DNA of 64,000 nucleotides from Volvox africanus (taxonomy: Eukaryota; Chlorophyta; Chlorophyceae; Chlamydomonadales; Volvocaceae), in the NCBI GenBank assembly GCA_030268105.1, contig BSDZ01000103.1, positions 620,001 through 684,000 of the forward strand, given 5' to 3'. Positions 34,401 through 47,741 of this stretch are shown in pieces. Made by a program: the position numbers and the translations under genes. The notes below the pieces were generated by a model, which searched no databases, was not told the DNA's origin, and was given only the letters and a program-made list of their open reading frames with translations. The stretch's first letter is position 1; every line of letters starts with the position of its first letter.

Positions 34401-37270
34401 GCTTGCAAGTCTACCTCACATGTTGTTGGATTACTTGCACTTTTGGCTGCTTTTACCGGTTTGCAGTTTGTCTTCCCCTCACTGGGTCGATGGCATACCG
34501 ACTTCAAAAAATGTCCGAATAGCAGCACGCAATCTCAGGGCAGTTTTGCAGCACGAAGACAGCAAATACGTGGAAAGCGCCTCTGCCCATGCTCCCTACC
34601 ACAAACCGACCTAGTAAGAGTAAGCTGCTAAAGCACCCGTCTTCAAGCACGTTCGTCACGCTATCACAAATCTCCATACACGTCTCTCTTTTGCTATCAT
34701 GGTGATGGGTGCGAAGACAGGCAGCTGCAGCCCCGTCGCCATCACGGCCCACTTGCATTTCATATTCCTAACACAAAAAGTTTGCCATCCACACCCCGCG
34801 CGGCGGATGACACAAATCACGACGCTATTCCTGTCCACTCCATTAACCAGTCGCTTTTCAGTCCTTTGCTTTCCTCACTACTTGCCTATCGACAGGCAAT
34901 AAGCGCTCGGCTAGCTCCCGGCTGCGTGGGTTGATACTCGGCTGGAATGTGAACCCCTCGCTAGGTTCTGCAGGCCGCCCCGGGGACATGCGAACCGCCA
35001 TAGACCGAAGAGGCTGAGCATAGTGAGGAGTCACACCACCTGACTGCGCTGACCTGCACATTCCGCATGAAAAAATAGGTGATTGGTGTCGGAGGCTGCC
35101 GCAGCTGTGTGTCCAGGCAGTTTGCACTCAACGCTCGACAGCTATGTCCCGACATTTCGGGCCTAAGAGCGCTAACGGGCGGCGCATCCGGGCATCCCGC
35201 CTCCTCTCTTCACCTTTCCTGAATAATCACCGTACATAATAGACGCCGCACTTGCATGGCGTGCAAGTCCCATGCCAGCCTGGCCGCCGCAGATGCATGC
35301 AAGATCATGCTAGCAACCTGCCCCTACCGGCCAGCCTCCTCAAACAGAAAGCATATCACTTGTACCTATTACGAGTAGGTGTAGCCATTCCAATGGGTGT
35401 AATGATGATGATCGTTGGTGACTGTGTTTGGATTGGTTGTAGCAACTGTAGGTGCAATTTCACCTCACCGAGATGCTGAAGGGACCAATTTATGGGCAGC
35501 TTACTTGTGTTGCTGACCCAGAAAGCGTGCAGTTGGAGTGCTGGACCTCCGCAGAATTGTGGGGTCCACTTCCGCACCCCTGGCGATGTGCGCATGCTGC
35601 GTCGGCTGTGCCTTCGACTGCTGCGCACCGTGTTGGGCCAATAAAGACTGCTGCTTCGGGGGCGGTTGCAATGCTGCCTGCCGTCGATGTGGCGCTGGTG
35701 AGCCCCCAGCGCTGTGTATCCGGCCACCGGTGCGGGCACCAGCACCGAACCCTCTCTGTTGCATCAGCTGCTGCTGTTGTTGTGGCCCCCTATGTCGAGG
35801 GGACTGCAAGCGCGGTTGGGCGCTCCCAGGTCTCGAGCCTGCATGCCAGTCCCTTACGGTTAGGTGCGGTACCTGATGTTCGTGACCATTAGCATACGAC
35901 GACTCCCGCGACCCAGACGCCCGCTCCACACTCGTGGCGGCATAGGAATTGACTTCATGGCCATCGTCTGTAGTAATTGGCGACGGGCAAAGTAACGGTT
36001 TAGGGTTAATGGCCGGGAATCAAGATGGATCCATTTTTGGCAAGTAGGGACAAAGCGGGGCGCTGACACCTTGCCCCTTCCTTCGTACGCTTCCGTACAA
36101 CTTCCGCTGTGACGCAAAGGCCACGCAAAGACGTTAACTCTGTCAACATTGCATGTGAAGGAAACCGCAAGGATGCGCGGGGGGGGTCATGCCTAGTTGC
36201 TGAATTCCTTCCCCCAAGGACGTTTCGACGCCAATCGTACATTCTGGGTAATATCCTTGTTTTGAATTCATAGCCTCACATTCCTAAGGGCACCTAAGGA
36301 CACCCGTCGTCTTCGTAATACCTCGAGACATGCAGCCTACAGATGGGGAGGCCTGGCAATGGGAAGCGCTCTGGTGCGAGCCGCTGGGCTGGGATTCCAC
36401 TGCCCAAATGTCCGAGATGTCGAATGGACCGTCTCCATGCGCTATGCCAAATGCCATGTCCTTAGAGGAAGGCACCCGCATCTCCTCGATGTTAAATTGC
36501 TGCATAGTCTGGTTCAGCATGTGCTCAAGCTCCGAAAGCGTGTGTCCTCCTTCGGAGCTTGCCCCATCAGACCGCATTCGGGTATCATGCGCGCGCGGTT
36601 GTTCCTGTTCTTCGGCATCCTCCTGGTCAATCGGGTATTCTGCCCCATATGGTAGCGAGCTCTGGCGCTGTTGCATAGACGGTCCTGGTACTTCATCAGA
36701 CGAGCCCACCTCGTAGGTGCCAATACCCTCATCTGCATTTTGATCCCCTGATTGATCGCCAAACTGCGCATCTTGCTGCCAGGAGGAGTCTTGAGAGTAA
36801 GGTCCGCTGGCTTCGCTTCTATGGCGCTGATGCGTGGGAGAGCCTGCTGCGCCCAGTTCCCCGCCGTCGGACGCGTAAGCTGCTCGATCGAATGCAAAAC
36901 TCTCGTCGCTTTCTGGCGATGAGAATGGCCGAGTGCGCCGTCCTCGCGGTGCTGGTGCCGGGGCCGCTGAATGTGGGAGTACAGGGGGGTTACCCAGGTG
37001 CTATGTTATGGCAGGATGCGCCAGTGTAATAGACGCACCAGTGCGTCAGTCGAAAAGAGAACATGTGATCAGGCAACAGGGAGGCTTGCCTTCGGTATCG
37101 TCGAGCTGCACTCGGACCATCGGCTGCGCCTGGGCCCGTGCCCGCCGTTCCTCAAGCAGCCGCTGGACACGCTCATATGTGGGTCCGCGTCCAGCTGGTT
37201 CTATACTGATTCCCACTGAAGGTACAGGAGGGCGGCGCTGGCCGGCTTGGCCCTGCAGCCCGTCTGTCAT
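28416..37270 (-). CDS. Coiled-coil protein with repeated TF-x-P-x-IN motifs (19-exon model)
   Basis: Predicted 1,184-residue protein. Exons: 37270-37090, 36966-36322, 35967-35505, 35218-35177, 35053-34886, 34290-34227, 34072-33927, 33704-33633, 33069-32919, 32658-32507, 32132-31961, 31771-31668, 31435-31237, 30915-30697, 30224-30096, 29715-29575, 29339-29259, 28957-28556, 28439-28416. All junction phases agree. From exon 5 on, most exons carry one copy of T-F-[QTHR]-P-x-[IL]-[NGL], usually followed by R-S and L-A-E (for example FTFQPSINPRS and CTFTPAIN), with charged helices of Arg/Glu/Gln between them. Exons 16-18 are strong coiled coil. Exon 2 is acidic and disordered, and exon 3 is Gln-rich. 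Three donors are GC instead of GT. I cannot name the family. Similar motifs occur in large protist proteins often linked to cilia or microtubules, so that role is only a guess. Exon 4 and the start codon are least certain. Confidence 0.7.
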
Positions 37271-39946
37271 CTCCGGTCCTAGTAACTCCAAGTTTCGGTT
37301 CGGGGAACCCCGAACCTGGCATAACCTAACAACCTAAATATGGCATACTGAATGTACCAAAGCGACGAATATTGAAGCAGCTGTCGACTAGGTGTTAAAT
37401 TTGGAGAAAAGATTAGCAGAGCGAGTTCGATATTAGTAACATGCAGGCCTTGTCAATCTTACATGCGCGTCAAAAAATTGAAAATAAACTGAAAGAAACT
37501 ATGTACCTGGCCCTGCCAAATTTAGTCAACGGGTTCCCGCGTTGACTCCTGAAGATTGCAATAAGTATTTAAATACAAAGACTGAGGATATTTCCTCCAT
37601 TATTCATCGAATACTGCAAACCAGAGGAAAATGAAGGGCCGCCGTTGGGAGTTCCGCAATCAGTAACCGAAAAAATCACGATGTCATTTACTCTATAGGT
37701 TATGCACCATACGCACAGAGCTTATTATATTCCTGCATTGAAAGCGAACTACTAATGTTACAGCATTGTGTGAGCGTTGTTTGGCATCGCTTGGCCGACC
37801 CACGGACCCAGGTAAAAATGAAGCCTTTATCGGAGACGAGCAACACAAGTTTCTAGACCATAGAACCAAAGGAGTGAAGCCAGTACAAATCCATTGCCCA
37901 GCATTGAGAAGGGAACCAAATTGAAGTCTGTCCTCAAACAGCACACAAAGGAGAGCCCTGCTCTGATATGACGGGCTTGTACGTCACAGCATTTTCCATG
38001 ACACCTCGTTTACTATTGATTTACTATTAATGACGGGTCCTATGTCTAACGTTTGCTCGCATATTCCAATTGCCGCCAGGACTGGCAGGACCTGGCAGCG
38101 TCAGCACAGCGACTATCGAGTCATGGTGTGAGCGAGATGGTATCCTGCTTCATGGTGCCGGATGGTTCGCTAACTGTACGTGGGACTGAGGGATGAATCA
38201 TCCTACGGAAAGCGCAGAACCCACGTGTTCCATCAGCGTTGCCCCTCACTGCCCTGCACGAGGTTCATTACCTGTCGGTTCAGTTCTGCGCATCCGGATC
38301 AGCTTCTCTACCTCTCCACCCCTTATTATTTGAGGTAGGAGCATCGTGAAACGTCTTTACGATTCATCTTTGTGTGGCGAGTTGCAGACCTATCTTACAT
38401 GCAGTACGGTTGTCCAAGTTGTCGACCTGTCGACCCTTACAGCACCACGGGCATTCGTAGACCCCTTTCTTACCCTGCCTCGTCCTGCAGGTATAAAATT
38501 CTGCGGATGGCCAGCGCAAAGGCACCAGGGTCCGAGAAGACCTTGTTAATGTAAGGTATAATACAGTATATCTTCAATTTCATACAATCTTAGTATTCAG
38601 TAGTCACCTAGCCAGGCACTTCACACGTCGATGTGTGTGAACCTTCTCAACACGAATCATTCAATCAACTCGGAGCAAAACCACAACCTTGCGAGCTGCA
38701 ACAAAAATATATATCAACCATCGTTAGCACCCTCACCATTACTTAATCCGCCGAAGTGACGACAGATACAGAATAAAAATGAACACTTGTCGCCGCCTAC
38801 TTCCGCTTCACCACATGCCAGCATCTGAGCAGATGTGTGGAACGCACACAGCGCGCGCTTACAGCCCCAGCAGTCGCACGGCCCAATCCACCAAATGGCA
38901 GCACTGGATGGTTTGGCGAGGAAAACAAAGCCCAGGGAAGGCCTAGCCTAGGAAATGCAGGTGACACTCCGGCGAGCGAGAGCAGCTCCAAGGATCGTCT
39001 AGCATATCAGTAAGACTCAACTTGCCTAAGCCACTAGTCCTTATGTAAGCCTTACATCAGCGTATGTTGGGATTTATGTCCTCCCTAGCCGCTTGCCGCT
39101 GCAGTCTATCCCGCCTAACTGCCGTGACTGCAGAGCCCTCAACCCTCATCTGCCTGTGCTTCAACGCCCCGCATAGCTCCTATAGCTCCTCCGTGAACGC
39201 GGCCATGAAGGCTAGGATATTTATCTAGGGCGGTCTGCCCCCCCCAGCCGTTTCATCACATGAACACGCACGCATCATGTTGCGTCCCACGAGAAGTACT
39301 TTTACTTATAGTGCCATACGCGCATTAAGGTATTTCCCAACCCAAAACTGTCTTCAAGCGTTCAGTTTGATCTTTATCCAACCATAGCCTTTCATTTCAC
39401 TTTGACAGCATATGCAGTGCCAGCCCAATCACACTCCAAGGGCCTTCTGCCGCCACCGCTGCTAAGAGGTCCTGACTTCAAATTGAGGACCACATCGAGA
39501 ACGGCAAAAATAAAAAATTGCAACCACGTCTTGTACCCGGTCGATGAGAGTCGCCACCTGCCGTCCATGAAAAGGGCAGCGGTGTCTTCCGTCGCGGGCA
39601 CACGGGTGGGTGCGTAGGTGGATGGCTTAGAGCCTTCATGCCAGTAGTACCTACCCTTCTATTGGCGTTCGCAGCTCCATCTTCTCGTCTCTCGAAATGT
39701 CGGGTAATCCACGCCCCCACCACCCACTCCGTCCGAAACCCGCCCGTCTGATCCTCCCAAGCAAAACTTCACGCTATGCTATATGGAGCGCTGTTGCTGC
39801 TTCTGCTGCATGCTCGGAATCAACGCCCTGATGGGCAAAATCTTCGCATTCTATGGAAACCTAACAAGGACTATCAGGGACCAGCCCCAAGCCTTCATCT
39901 TGACGTCATAATCTGCCGGAAATCTTCAACACATAATGGATGAGAT
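37271..39946. other. Intergenic interval, 5' flank and 3' flank of two minus-strand genes
   Basis: I see no supported coding exon over about 2.7 kb. It should hold the promoter of the TF-x-P-x-IN gene on the left. On the right it should hold the 3' UTR of the glycosyltransferase gene, with a minus-strand TGTAA at 39056-39052 about 890 bases past its stop. The reading frames are short and without motif. Confidence 0.4.
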
Positions 39947-42900
39947 TCAGGGCTGTCGAGCATCTAGCCGATCTGGCGTTGCAGCGATCTGCAGGTTTCT
40001 GTTGGATATAGGAAACTGCAAAATCCTTCGTCGCTCTTCTTCTGGGCTGGTGAAATTGCGTTGGCGGTTCTTCTCCACGTGGGGATCATTGCCAGGGACC
40101 TCAGCCTGGAGCAAAAGAAGCGTCCGCACAGAGAATAATGTGGGTCAGGAACAGCAAAGCCACGGTGTAAGCAGTGACCTAAGTTGTGGTCCATGTGTAT
40201 CACTCCGTACTATCGGTATCCCCTCCCCTCTGCTCCTCTTTCTCCCCCCTCGTCTGTATTCCTTAATATCCCCCTGCCTTCTCCCCTACCCGGTCCGTTG
40301 AGTTCCCGGGTGCCTGTAAGCGCACGCAGGCCTAAATTCATACACACATACATACATCGCACCTGCATGACGTCATCTGTGATGTAGTACGCCCCACTGA
40401 GGCGTAGTGACAAGTATCGCTCGAATGTCCTGGACACCGCGGCGATGTTCAGAAGGTGGTTTCGGAACGCGGCCCAGGTGAGGTGGACGTGACGATCGCG
40501 CGCCTTGATGGTCTGTGTGTGGGGGGGTACGAGGCGGAGGGCGGGGGTACGGTAAGAGAGGAGAGGAGGGGAGAGGAGAGGGGAGGGGAGGGGAGGAGAG
40601 GGGAGGAGAGGGGAGGGGAGGGGAGGGGAGGGGAAGCAACAAATGAAGGAAGAGGTCACAGGGAAAAAGCGGCAGCTGAGGGCAGATGTCAGATGCTTTT
40701 GGCTCGTTACAGAAAGGACGAGCAAGCCAGCATGGGCAAGCCACAAGAGACCAGCGGCTACGAGGACAGAATTAGTAGCCCCTACACCCTAGTAACCTAA
40801 ACCCTGTTTCTTCCTGATCAAATGGTTATCAAGAAGAGGGCAGCCGCATGGGTGTCTTTTATTGTGTGTGGTGCCCTTTCTACAATAAGGACCTTAGGTA
40901 AGCCCTTAAGAAACATGTACCGGTAGTAGGGAAAAACATCCTTTAAAAAAAGAATGCTATGTCGATGTCCATTAAAATCAAACCCAACCCTATAACCCGA
41001 AAACCTTACTAAGAATCATTCCGCATCGAAAATACACAAAACATAGTCCTTGGATATAGACGTATGATCAAATAAGAACGTCGTGTGGTATGTCCATGGT
41101 AAACAGAGGATGGTTGGCTCGGCCAAACTACAGAAGCAGCATTCGGGAACTCCGGGAGGGGCGCACTTCCGTGAGACCGTTCTGTTTCATTTGGTGGTTA
41201 TAATTCCGTGTAACTCCAGAGCACGCGCCAACGGTAATACACACGCACGCACGCACGCACCCACCCACCTACGCACCGACCCAGTCAAGCACGTACCCTG
41301 AATTTGGAGAAGTGCGGCTTGTCCTGCTGTTCAAAGATACCGGGTTCCGAAAGGGACGCGTTAAAAGTGTCGATGCCGTACCAGAACACGTTCCAGGGAA
41401 GCTCCCGCAGGCTGCTCGTCTTGAAGCGCGCGTAACGGTTGGCCCATGACTCCCGGCCGCTGAAGCCGAAGGGACGCAGCTCAATTACCGAACCGCCGGG
41501 CTTCATGTAAAGCGAGTTGGTCAGGCCAGCGCCGTGCATACCCAGGATTACATCTACCTGCTCAAATGACGAGCACCAGTAACACAAAATGATGGTTTGG
41601 CGGCGTCTTACAGGTTTTGGAGCTGCAGCAGAAGATCCGATTTGGCATCTGGCATCATTCAAAGAACATTGTGAGGGAAGATAAGGACAGATTCTTGTAC
41701 AGCGATCTTACCATGAATATTTTAAGAAATCTTATTGTAAAATAGTCTTCGTGATTTTGATATTTGATATTGTTGCTTTGTGTTTTTTATAGTGAGCTAC
41801 TTTGCGCGTGAGCTTACGTGCTTTTTACGTGATGATCCTTGCAGTATCACAGTGTAAGTTCTCGGGCCTGGCCAGCGCCACAGGCAGAGGTCATGTCTCA
41901 TGAGGGGTGCAACCAGAGTGGATTTGCACCCCTTAGCCTCGACCACTCTGTGACCGACCCCGCGACTGGATCCATTGCCTTCGTATTCCCACCTGTCACA
42001 TCACATCCCCACCTGTCGCATGAGCCACACGTCCATGAGCTGGTTTTCCCCAAAGATGTGCGCAAAGCAGAAGTACTTTCGGTACGGCACACCCCATTCA
42101 GTTGGCGGCAGGTCGGCCTCTTTCGCACTGTTACATTTCTGAATTATTTCCGCTTCATTGAGGATCGTACGACCAACTGTCGACTGATGAGGTGTACGGC
42201 TGATAAAGACAACTCGCAGTGTCCCGGTGTCCTCGGGTATCCGGATCTGGTGGATCACGAGGGGACGTGTATAAGAATATACGATTATACGAATACGAGG
42301 GGAAATAATAAAATATGAAGGTACCGAAACCGCAAAAAGGGAAAAAAGGAAAAAATAAAAATAAACCAGTAATAAGCAGCCATGCTGCCGACCAGTTGGC
42401 AAGTCCTAACCCTTGAGGCAATCCTAAGTCATACCTCCTCGCCATCCGTTCAGACCAGCCCGTTACCGACCCCTTCCCCCTCCCTCACCCCCCGCTTCTC
42501 AAACAGCTGCTGCTCGAACGAAGCCGCCTGAGCCAAGTAGTGCGGCATGTAGTGTCTGCAGTGCGCGTGGGGTTAGGAAGAGCAGGGAGACAAAAGCCGA
42601 TTGGGTGATCGTACATGAAAGAAGGCGTCGTACATGCGGGTCGAGCACAGTGACGCCTCGCGAAAGACAAACTACCTGGTCTGCTTGCGTATACTTAACA
42701 TACTCTGATGCAAGGTAAAACTCTGTTCCAGATCCACCCCGGGTGGAATCCGCACTGGGGAACCTATTAAGACCAAAATAAACATCATCTTCGTTCAGAA
42801 GCCCCAGCGCGCGCTGTCGTACTTGCACCCATCCTTGCTCCAATGCAAAAAGCATTTCGCCAACTTGAACAATAAAAAAATATATTGATAAGTTATTTCC

Positions 42901-45633
42901 CAATAAGAATGACAAATCAACTATGGATTATGTAATATAATATAACATGCCTTTTCATTATTGTCGATATATTGTTCTATATATATGCACAATGATTGTG
43001 CTTGTGCTACAATCATTGTGCGAGTCTCCAAGCGCCCAAGGGCACACCTACCTTACAACATGCTGGCCGGCGTTGTAAAACCGTAGGCCGTACCCGTCAT
43101 ACCGAATACGACACCCCACGATATGTTCAAAACACCGAATGTGGGTACCTTCCCAGGTCACGTTCGGTGCCGTGTCTGTTGACCGGCGGGAGGACAGCTC
43201 CGACAGAGATACGACACCGCGGTCCGACAAAGAGTTGTACCTGTCGTACAGTATATTACGGCCCCCCATTAAAATACAGTGCATTTGACTGCCTGAAAAT
43301 ACGTGTTTCGCGACAGCTTAGAATTCTAAGCATTTCGGAAATCGCTGCAATTTTGTTAGCCTGTACAGCGGTTGTGCCACACATTGGGGCCCTGTCAGCT
43401 GATCTCACCAGAATTTGGTGTACGACGGTACTTTCGTGCCAGGTGGTACGCCCGGGACGAGAGTCACGTAGCGGTTGAAGAAGCCGGCCTGAGACGCCAA
43501 TTACCCGCGTGACACAAAAGGCACATTGTGTTGGTAAAAATAAAAAAGGATGGATTGCCGGGGGTTCTCGTTTAAATGGCATATGACCACTTATCAGCAC
43601 AAGGTGCAGGCACAGAGAAAAACCTTGGGAGGCAACAGGTTATGGTGCGAACTTCTGCATCTACTGCTGCCATAACTCACTCTCCCCTCCACACTGCTCT
43701 CGCCCTAATTCGCGGTCCAGATGCCATACCTCCACGGTCACACAATTTTCCGAAACCCAGCTCTCCAGGAAAAGAGACACACCCGCACCCGCACACGCAC
43801 GCACGCACCTCCTGCAGCGTGACCAGCTTTTCGAAAATGTAGCGGTAAGTCTCCGCCGCGTTGTAGGGGTAGTGGGCGTACAACAGGATGGGCAATGTAC
43901 ACTTTGAGAACGTCGGATTCTGTGATTCGGATGGGAAGAGAGGAGCGAAACAGGGTACGACAAATGTCATAATCAGAAACGTAGCTCTGAAACCAAAGTC
44001 TTTCTAGTACAGAGGAATAAGACCGTAGACACGGAGGTCAGAAAGAGTGAAAAGAGTAGGGGTAAGCTGCCGGTGGTAGGTGGGAGCTTGCAGGGGAGGT
44101 GCGCAGTGGCCTCGGAAAACTCATGATGCCACGTCCTTCGCGTTGCGGTAAATACTCGTACTGTTCATCTGGAAATCTATTGTGGGTCTAGAAGGTGCGA
44201 TTTCTGTTGGATCTGGAATTCGAATTCAAGGGAGCGGACAGAAATCACGGATTCTCACCCGCAATTCCTCCTCCTCCTCCATATCGTTGCTGGGCCGGAC
44301 GTAGAGGGGAGGAAAACGAAGAGCCGAGCCTTTGCGATATCGATCGCCAATGCCATACCTGAAGGACGTAAACCACAACATTACACCACAAGGACGTAGG
44401 TAGTCGGCAGTTCAGTAACCAGTATTCCAGTGTGCGGTAGCGGACAACCGACAATAGGCAATGAATGGAAGGCAAAGGAGGTAAAGGACCCTTGATAGCG
44501 GATAACTGGAAACTGACACTATAAGGTAACCGTTTGGCAGTTAGGAAGAGCTGCCTCGCCAAACCCCATGGGGCACTGTTGCACGAACCCCAAGGTGCAT
44601 CATACCGAAACCCAAGCTGCAATTTGTGGCCCACGTGCCCTAGACAGGAGCTCCTGGGCCCCTTCCCCTGGTTCGTGTGCTAAAAGTACGGCAGTGGCAT
44701 ACTTAGAGGGTATGTTGTACATGATGTCCGTCACGTTGAGCGTCGGAAGCGTCCCCATGGAGGTTGTGGGATGTACGTCAGGATCAAAAGACACAATTAC
44801 GTTTTGGTCGACACAGGCCTTGCGCCACACCACGCAATGGTAACGGTCCCTCCGCATGTCCACCTGAAGAGACATACACATACACATGAAATGTTATACA
44901 GATATATATATTTACATGTATATATATGTATGTGTGTGTTCCTGATTGTTATATGTATGTTTCTTTGCTTTATCTGTACCCAATGCGAACTATGGATACC
45001 AGAAAGTGCCCGGTCGAAGATCGACTACCCAATCAATAACGTAGCTCCACATGCCAAGATGATATCACCCCCTTCTTTACCTTCAACCTATTTGACCCCC
45101 CTAACGGGCCTATGAAGCAGGAACATAGCCGGGCCAATGGATATGCGCCAACCAGCCCTAGCGTCCCCAGTGCGTCGTGGTGGTGTATTTAGGACAGTAA
45201 CTTTGCCGTTACGCATCGCGTCCTTGTCGGTGTCCGCCGCTGTGAGGCAAATCTTTCAGGCATCGCAACCAGTCCCAGCATCAGCATCAGCCCCTAGAAG
45301 TACTAATCACCTTATACGGCTGCATGGGTTAGACGCAGCGGGTTGCTGTTCACCATGCGATGAGCCATGAAGCACCTCGTCACGCTCGCGCACCTTCGGA
45401 AGAGGACAGTTGGATGCTCCCTCTGCTTGCAGCAGCGTCCGCGCACTCCATGGCTCGCCGTGCAAGTGCCGGCTGTCGCCGTCTAAGGTGCTTGCTGCTA
45501 TGGCATTGCCGGTCTGGAAAGTACCTGCCAAAGCTATGGTGATGTACAAGCCCAAGAACGTGAGCGCCACGGCAGTGCACAACCTTCGTACGACATGTGC
45601 GCACGGCAGCATCCTTCGATCGGATCCGCACAT
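39947..45633 (-). CDS. Type II membrane glycosyltransferase, family GT61-like (12 exons)
   Basis: Predicted 595-residue Golgi-type glycosyltransferase. Exons: 45633-45394, 44863-44703, 44358-44259, 43919-43809, 43488-43409, 43240-43057, 42863-42823, 42555-42489, 42246-42013, 41557-41297, 40512-40363, 40105-39947. All phases agree, and the total is a multiple of three. Exon 1 encodes a short basic N-terminus (V-V-R-R-L) and one hydrophobic anchor (A-L-T-F-L-G-L-Y-I-T-I-A-L-A), the type II topology of Golgi enzymes. Exon 9 has V-V-F-I-S-R and I-L-N-E. Exon 10 has M-H-G-A-G-L-T-N followed by P-G-G-S-V-I-E-L, the hallmark of the GT61 (DUF563) fold. GT61 enzymes transfer xylose, arabinose or GlcNAc to N-glycans, polysaccharides or proteins, and the donor sugar here cannot be told. 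Exon 7 (41 bases, AAG acceptor) and its junction to exon 8 are weakest, because other open frames exist there. Confidence 0.78.
40551..40635. repeat. Purine-rich GGGGA/GGAGA tract
   Basis: About 85 bases of GAGAGG and GGGGA units within the intron between exons 10 and 11 of the glycosyltransferase gene, 40 bases before the exon 11 acceptor. On the coding strand it is a pyrimidine tract that may strengthen that acceptor. Confidence 0.8.
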
Positions 45634-47741
45634 AAACCTTGAATGGATCAAATGATGTGCTGTCAGCACTGCCGCCGGCGGGCCTGGTCAACCGCCGGCG
45701 GCAAGCTCTTTGCCTCCAGATACAGTTTCTGATTGATTTTCTAAAATATCAGGCTGTTAAGCATCCATGTTCTAGAAAGAGCTCGCAGTTGCAAATAAAC
45801 GTGCGAACGAAGGGCTTGCTCGAGATTTATACGACTTACGGGACAAGAACCTATTTCAGTTCTGTTAACTGATGTAGTATTTACAAAACAAAAATTTGCA
45901 CAAGAAGTGGGTAAGTCGTCGCAAACCATAGAGGTCTCCACCCCTCAGTCACCCGACGCGCTACTGCGGCATCAATACGCCAAACGTGTACATTCACGAC
46001 GACGCCCACGCCTATGAGTTATCAGAAAACATGCTTTTGAAGACATGCCTTGTGTATGAACGGCAGCATTTCGGCGGGTCAGACTGAGCTGTGAGCGCTC
46101 CGGGACCAGAATGTACGTACGTAACATTGGGCAGCGTACGTTTTTTTACAGAGTTGTTGCGGTCCTTTGAGCCCCCTGGTTCCTTCGGGCCATACGAGCT
46201 CATAAAGCTTGCAGCTAATGACAACCAAGTCACAATTACGCTTTTTCAGCCTCACTCGCCAAAGCTGTGCAATTTGGATAGATGTAAGCAATTTAGACAC
46301 AGGCGTAAATGTTTTACACCTTTGTCCCGAGGAGTTCATGGAGGACCGGCTTGCTGGTCATTAGCATTGAGTTCAGCGATGATAACATCATGAAGCCCAA
46401 ATGGAAAACATACGCAACATCAGTTTCTGTTGCAAAGCCAATTGCGAGCAGCCATTCTTTTATCTGGTTGCTTGCAAAAAACCGAAGACCTAAGCACCGA
46501 ACTGTGAGCCTTATGGAGCTTCTCCCTGCAGGTACAATTGTGGCATGTCCAGGCTGAAACGAAGTACGGGCATCTGAAACGACTGGATACGACATTTTTA
46601 GGGCGTAAAGCGTAAGAGCGTCCTCCAGCAACTCCTAGCGACCCGCGGCACATGGCAGCAACGCGGTGCGAGGCACGTGGCAGCAAGAACGACAACGGGT
46701 AATGACGCGCTACTGGCTTGTCCGCCTGAGCGGCTTGAGAGTCCTATGCGCTGTGGATGAATATCAGGTGCACCCTCTGGCACACGGCGCAGGTTAAGGG
46801 CCAAGGGTCAGCTCAGGGATAGGGATGACACTTGGGAGGGAAGTAGGACAGCATGTTTATGCGTTTGAGCAGGTCTGGGCATGGGTGTGTACAAAGTAAG
46901 ATGTGCACGAACTATGGTCATGCCTTGAAAGCTTGCTATACCGTAGGTTCTAGATATCGGGGTTGCAGGGTGGTTAGCTGCAATTAAAAAAGGCACGGAA
47001 AGGATGGGCCGTGAAACATAGGGAATCCGGGTAAGTGCCTGGATTTGCTACGTTTTCGATAGCCATAACTCGGAACAATGCCATTAATGGAACTATCCCT
47101 TTCGAGCATGATAATTAATGATTCGACGGCCATTTATTTGTTATCCCGCCGCCTTGACTTGCGGCACTTGCGAAAACCCCAATTAACCCTCTTTCATCTT
47201 CTGGAATAATCAGCCTGAATATGCACTCCGTTAGCTTGAATTATGGAGTTGCAAAGTGCATGCCCGCATACGGTCCAGGGTCACGGTCTAGGGTCCACCC
47301 GTCTGCACATTGGACTTACACGCCCAAAGAGCTTATGATAAGAATATAGTAAGCGAGCATCATGAGTAAGTTTGGTGGTTCATTCTCTGTAGTCCAGGCG
47401 AGGAAATTCTTGTGGTGGTTTCTGCGGGTTCCGGAGCGCGCGAAACGGTTGTATTTGTGGGAGGCGCAATGAAAGGTATGTACCATTAAAAAATACGCTA
47501 CGCAGTATATTTATAGGTTAGCGCAATCCATTTTAGCTGGTTTTCCAAAGAACTCAGACAAAAGCCTTACCCTAAAATATTGTTTTATCCAGTGCTCTCA
47601 GTGTTGTGATAATACGCTATGCAGTATCGTGCAATTGCATTTATATACGAACAGTAAGGGTGCCTTGGGGTCATCGCCAAGCGAGCCTCGTTGTTTGTGG
47701 CTCGAGAACCGCCCTACATTTACTATATTTACGTATCCACC
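45634..47741. other. Divergent intergenic region
   Basis: It separates the minus-strand glycosyltransferase start from the plus-strand carrier start, so it should contain both promoters. I see no supported exon. Open frames of 60-105 codons near 46.3-46.7 kb lack motifs and splice context. No clear TATA box or repeat element stands out. Confidence 0.4.

Noticed and set aside
36015..36035. A P-A-I-N-P motif in a minus-strand frame near 36.02 kb
   Set aside because: It looks like the motif of the 28-37 kb gene, but an in-frame stop precedes it and a strong acceptor follows at 35968. It is intronic and probably coincidence.
46309..46695. Overlapping open frames of 80-105 codons in the divergent intergenic region
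   Set aside because: They lack motifs, a consistent exon chain and start context, and are expected by chance.
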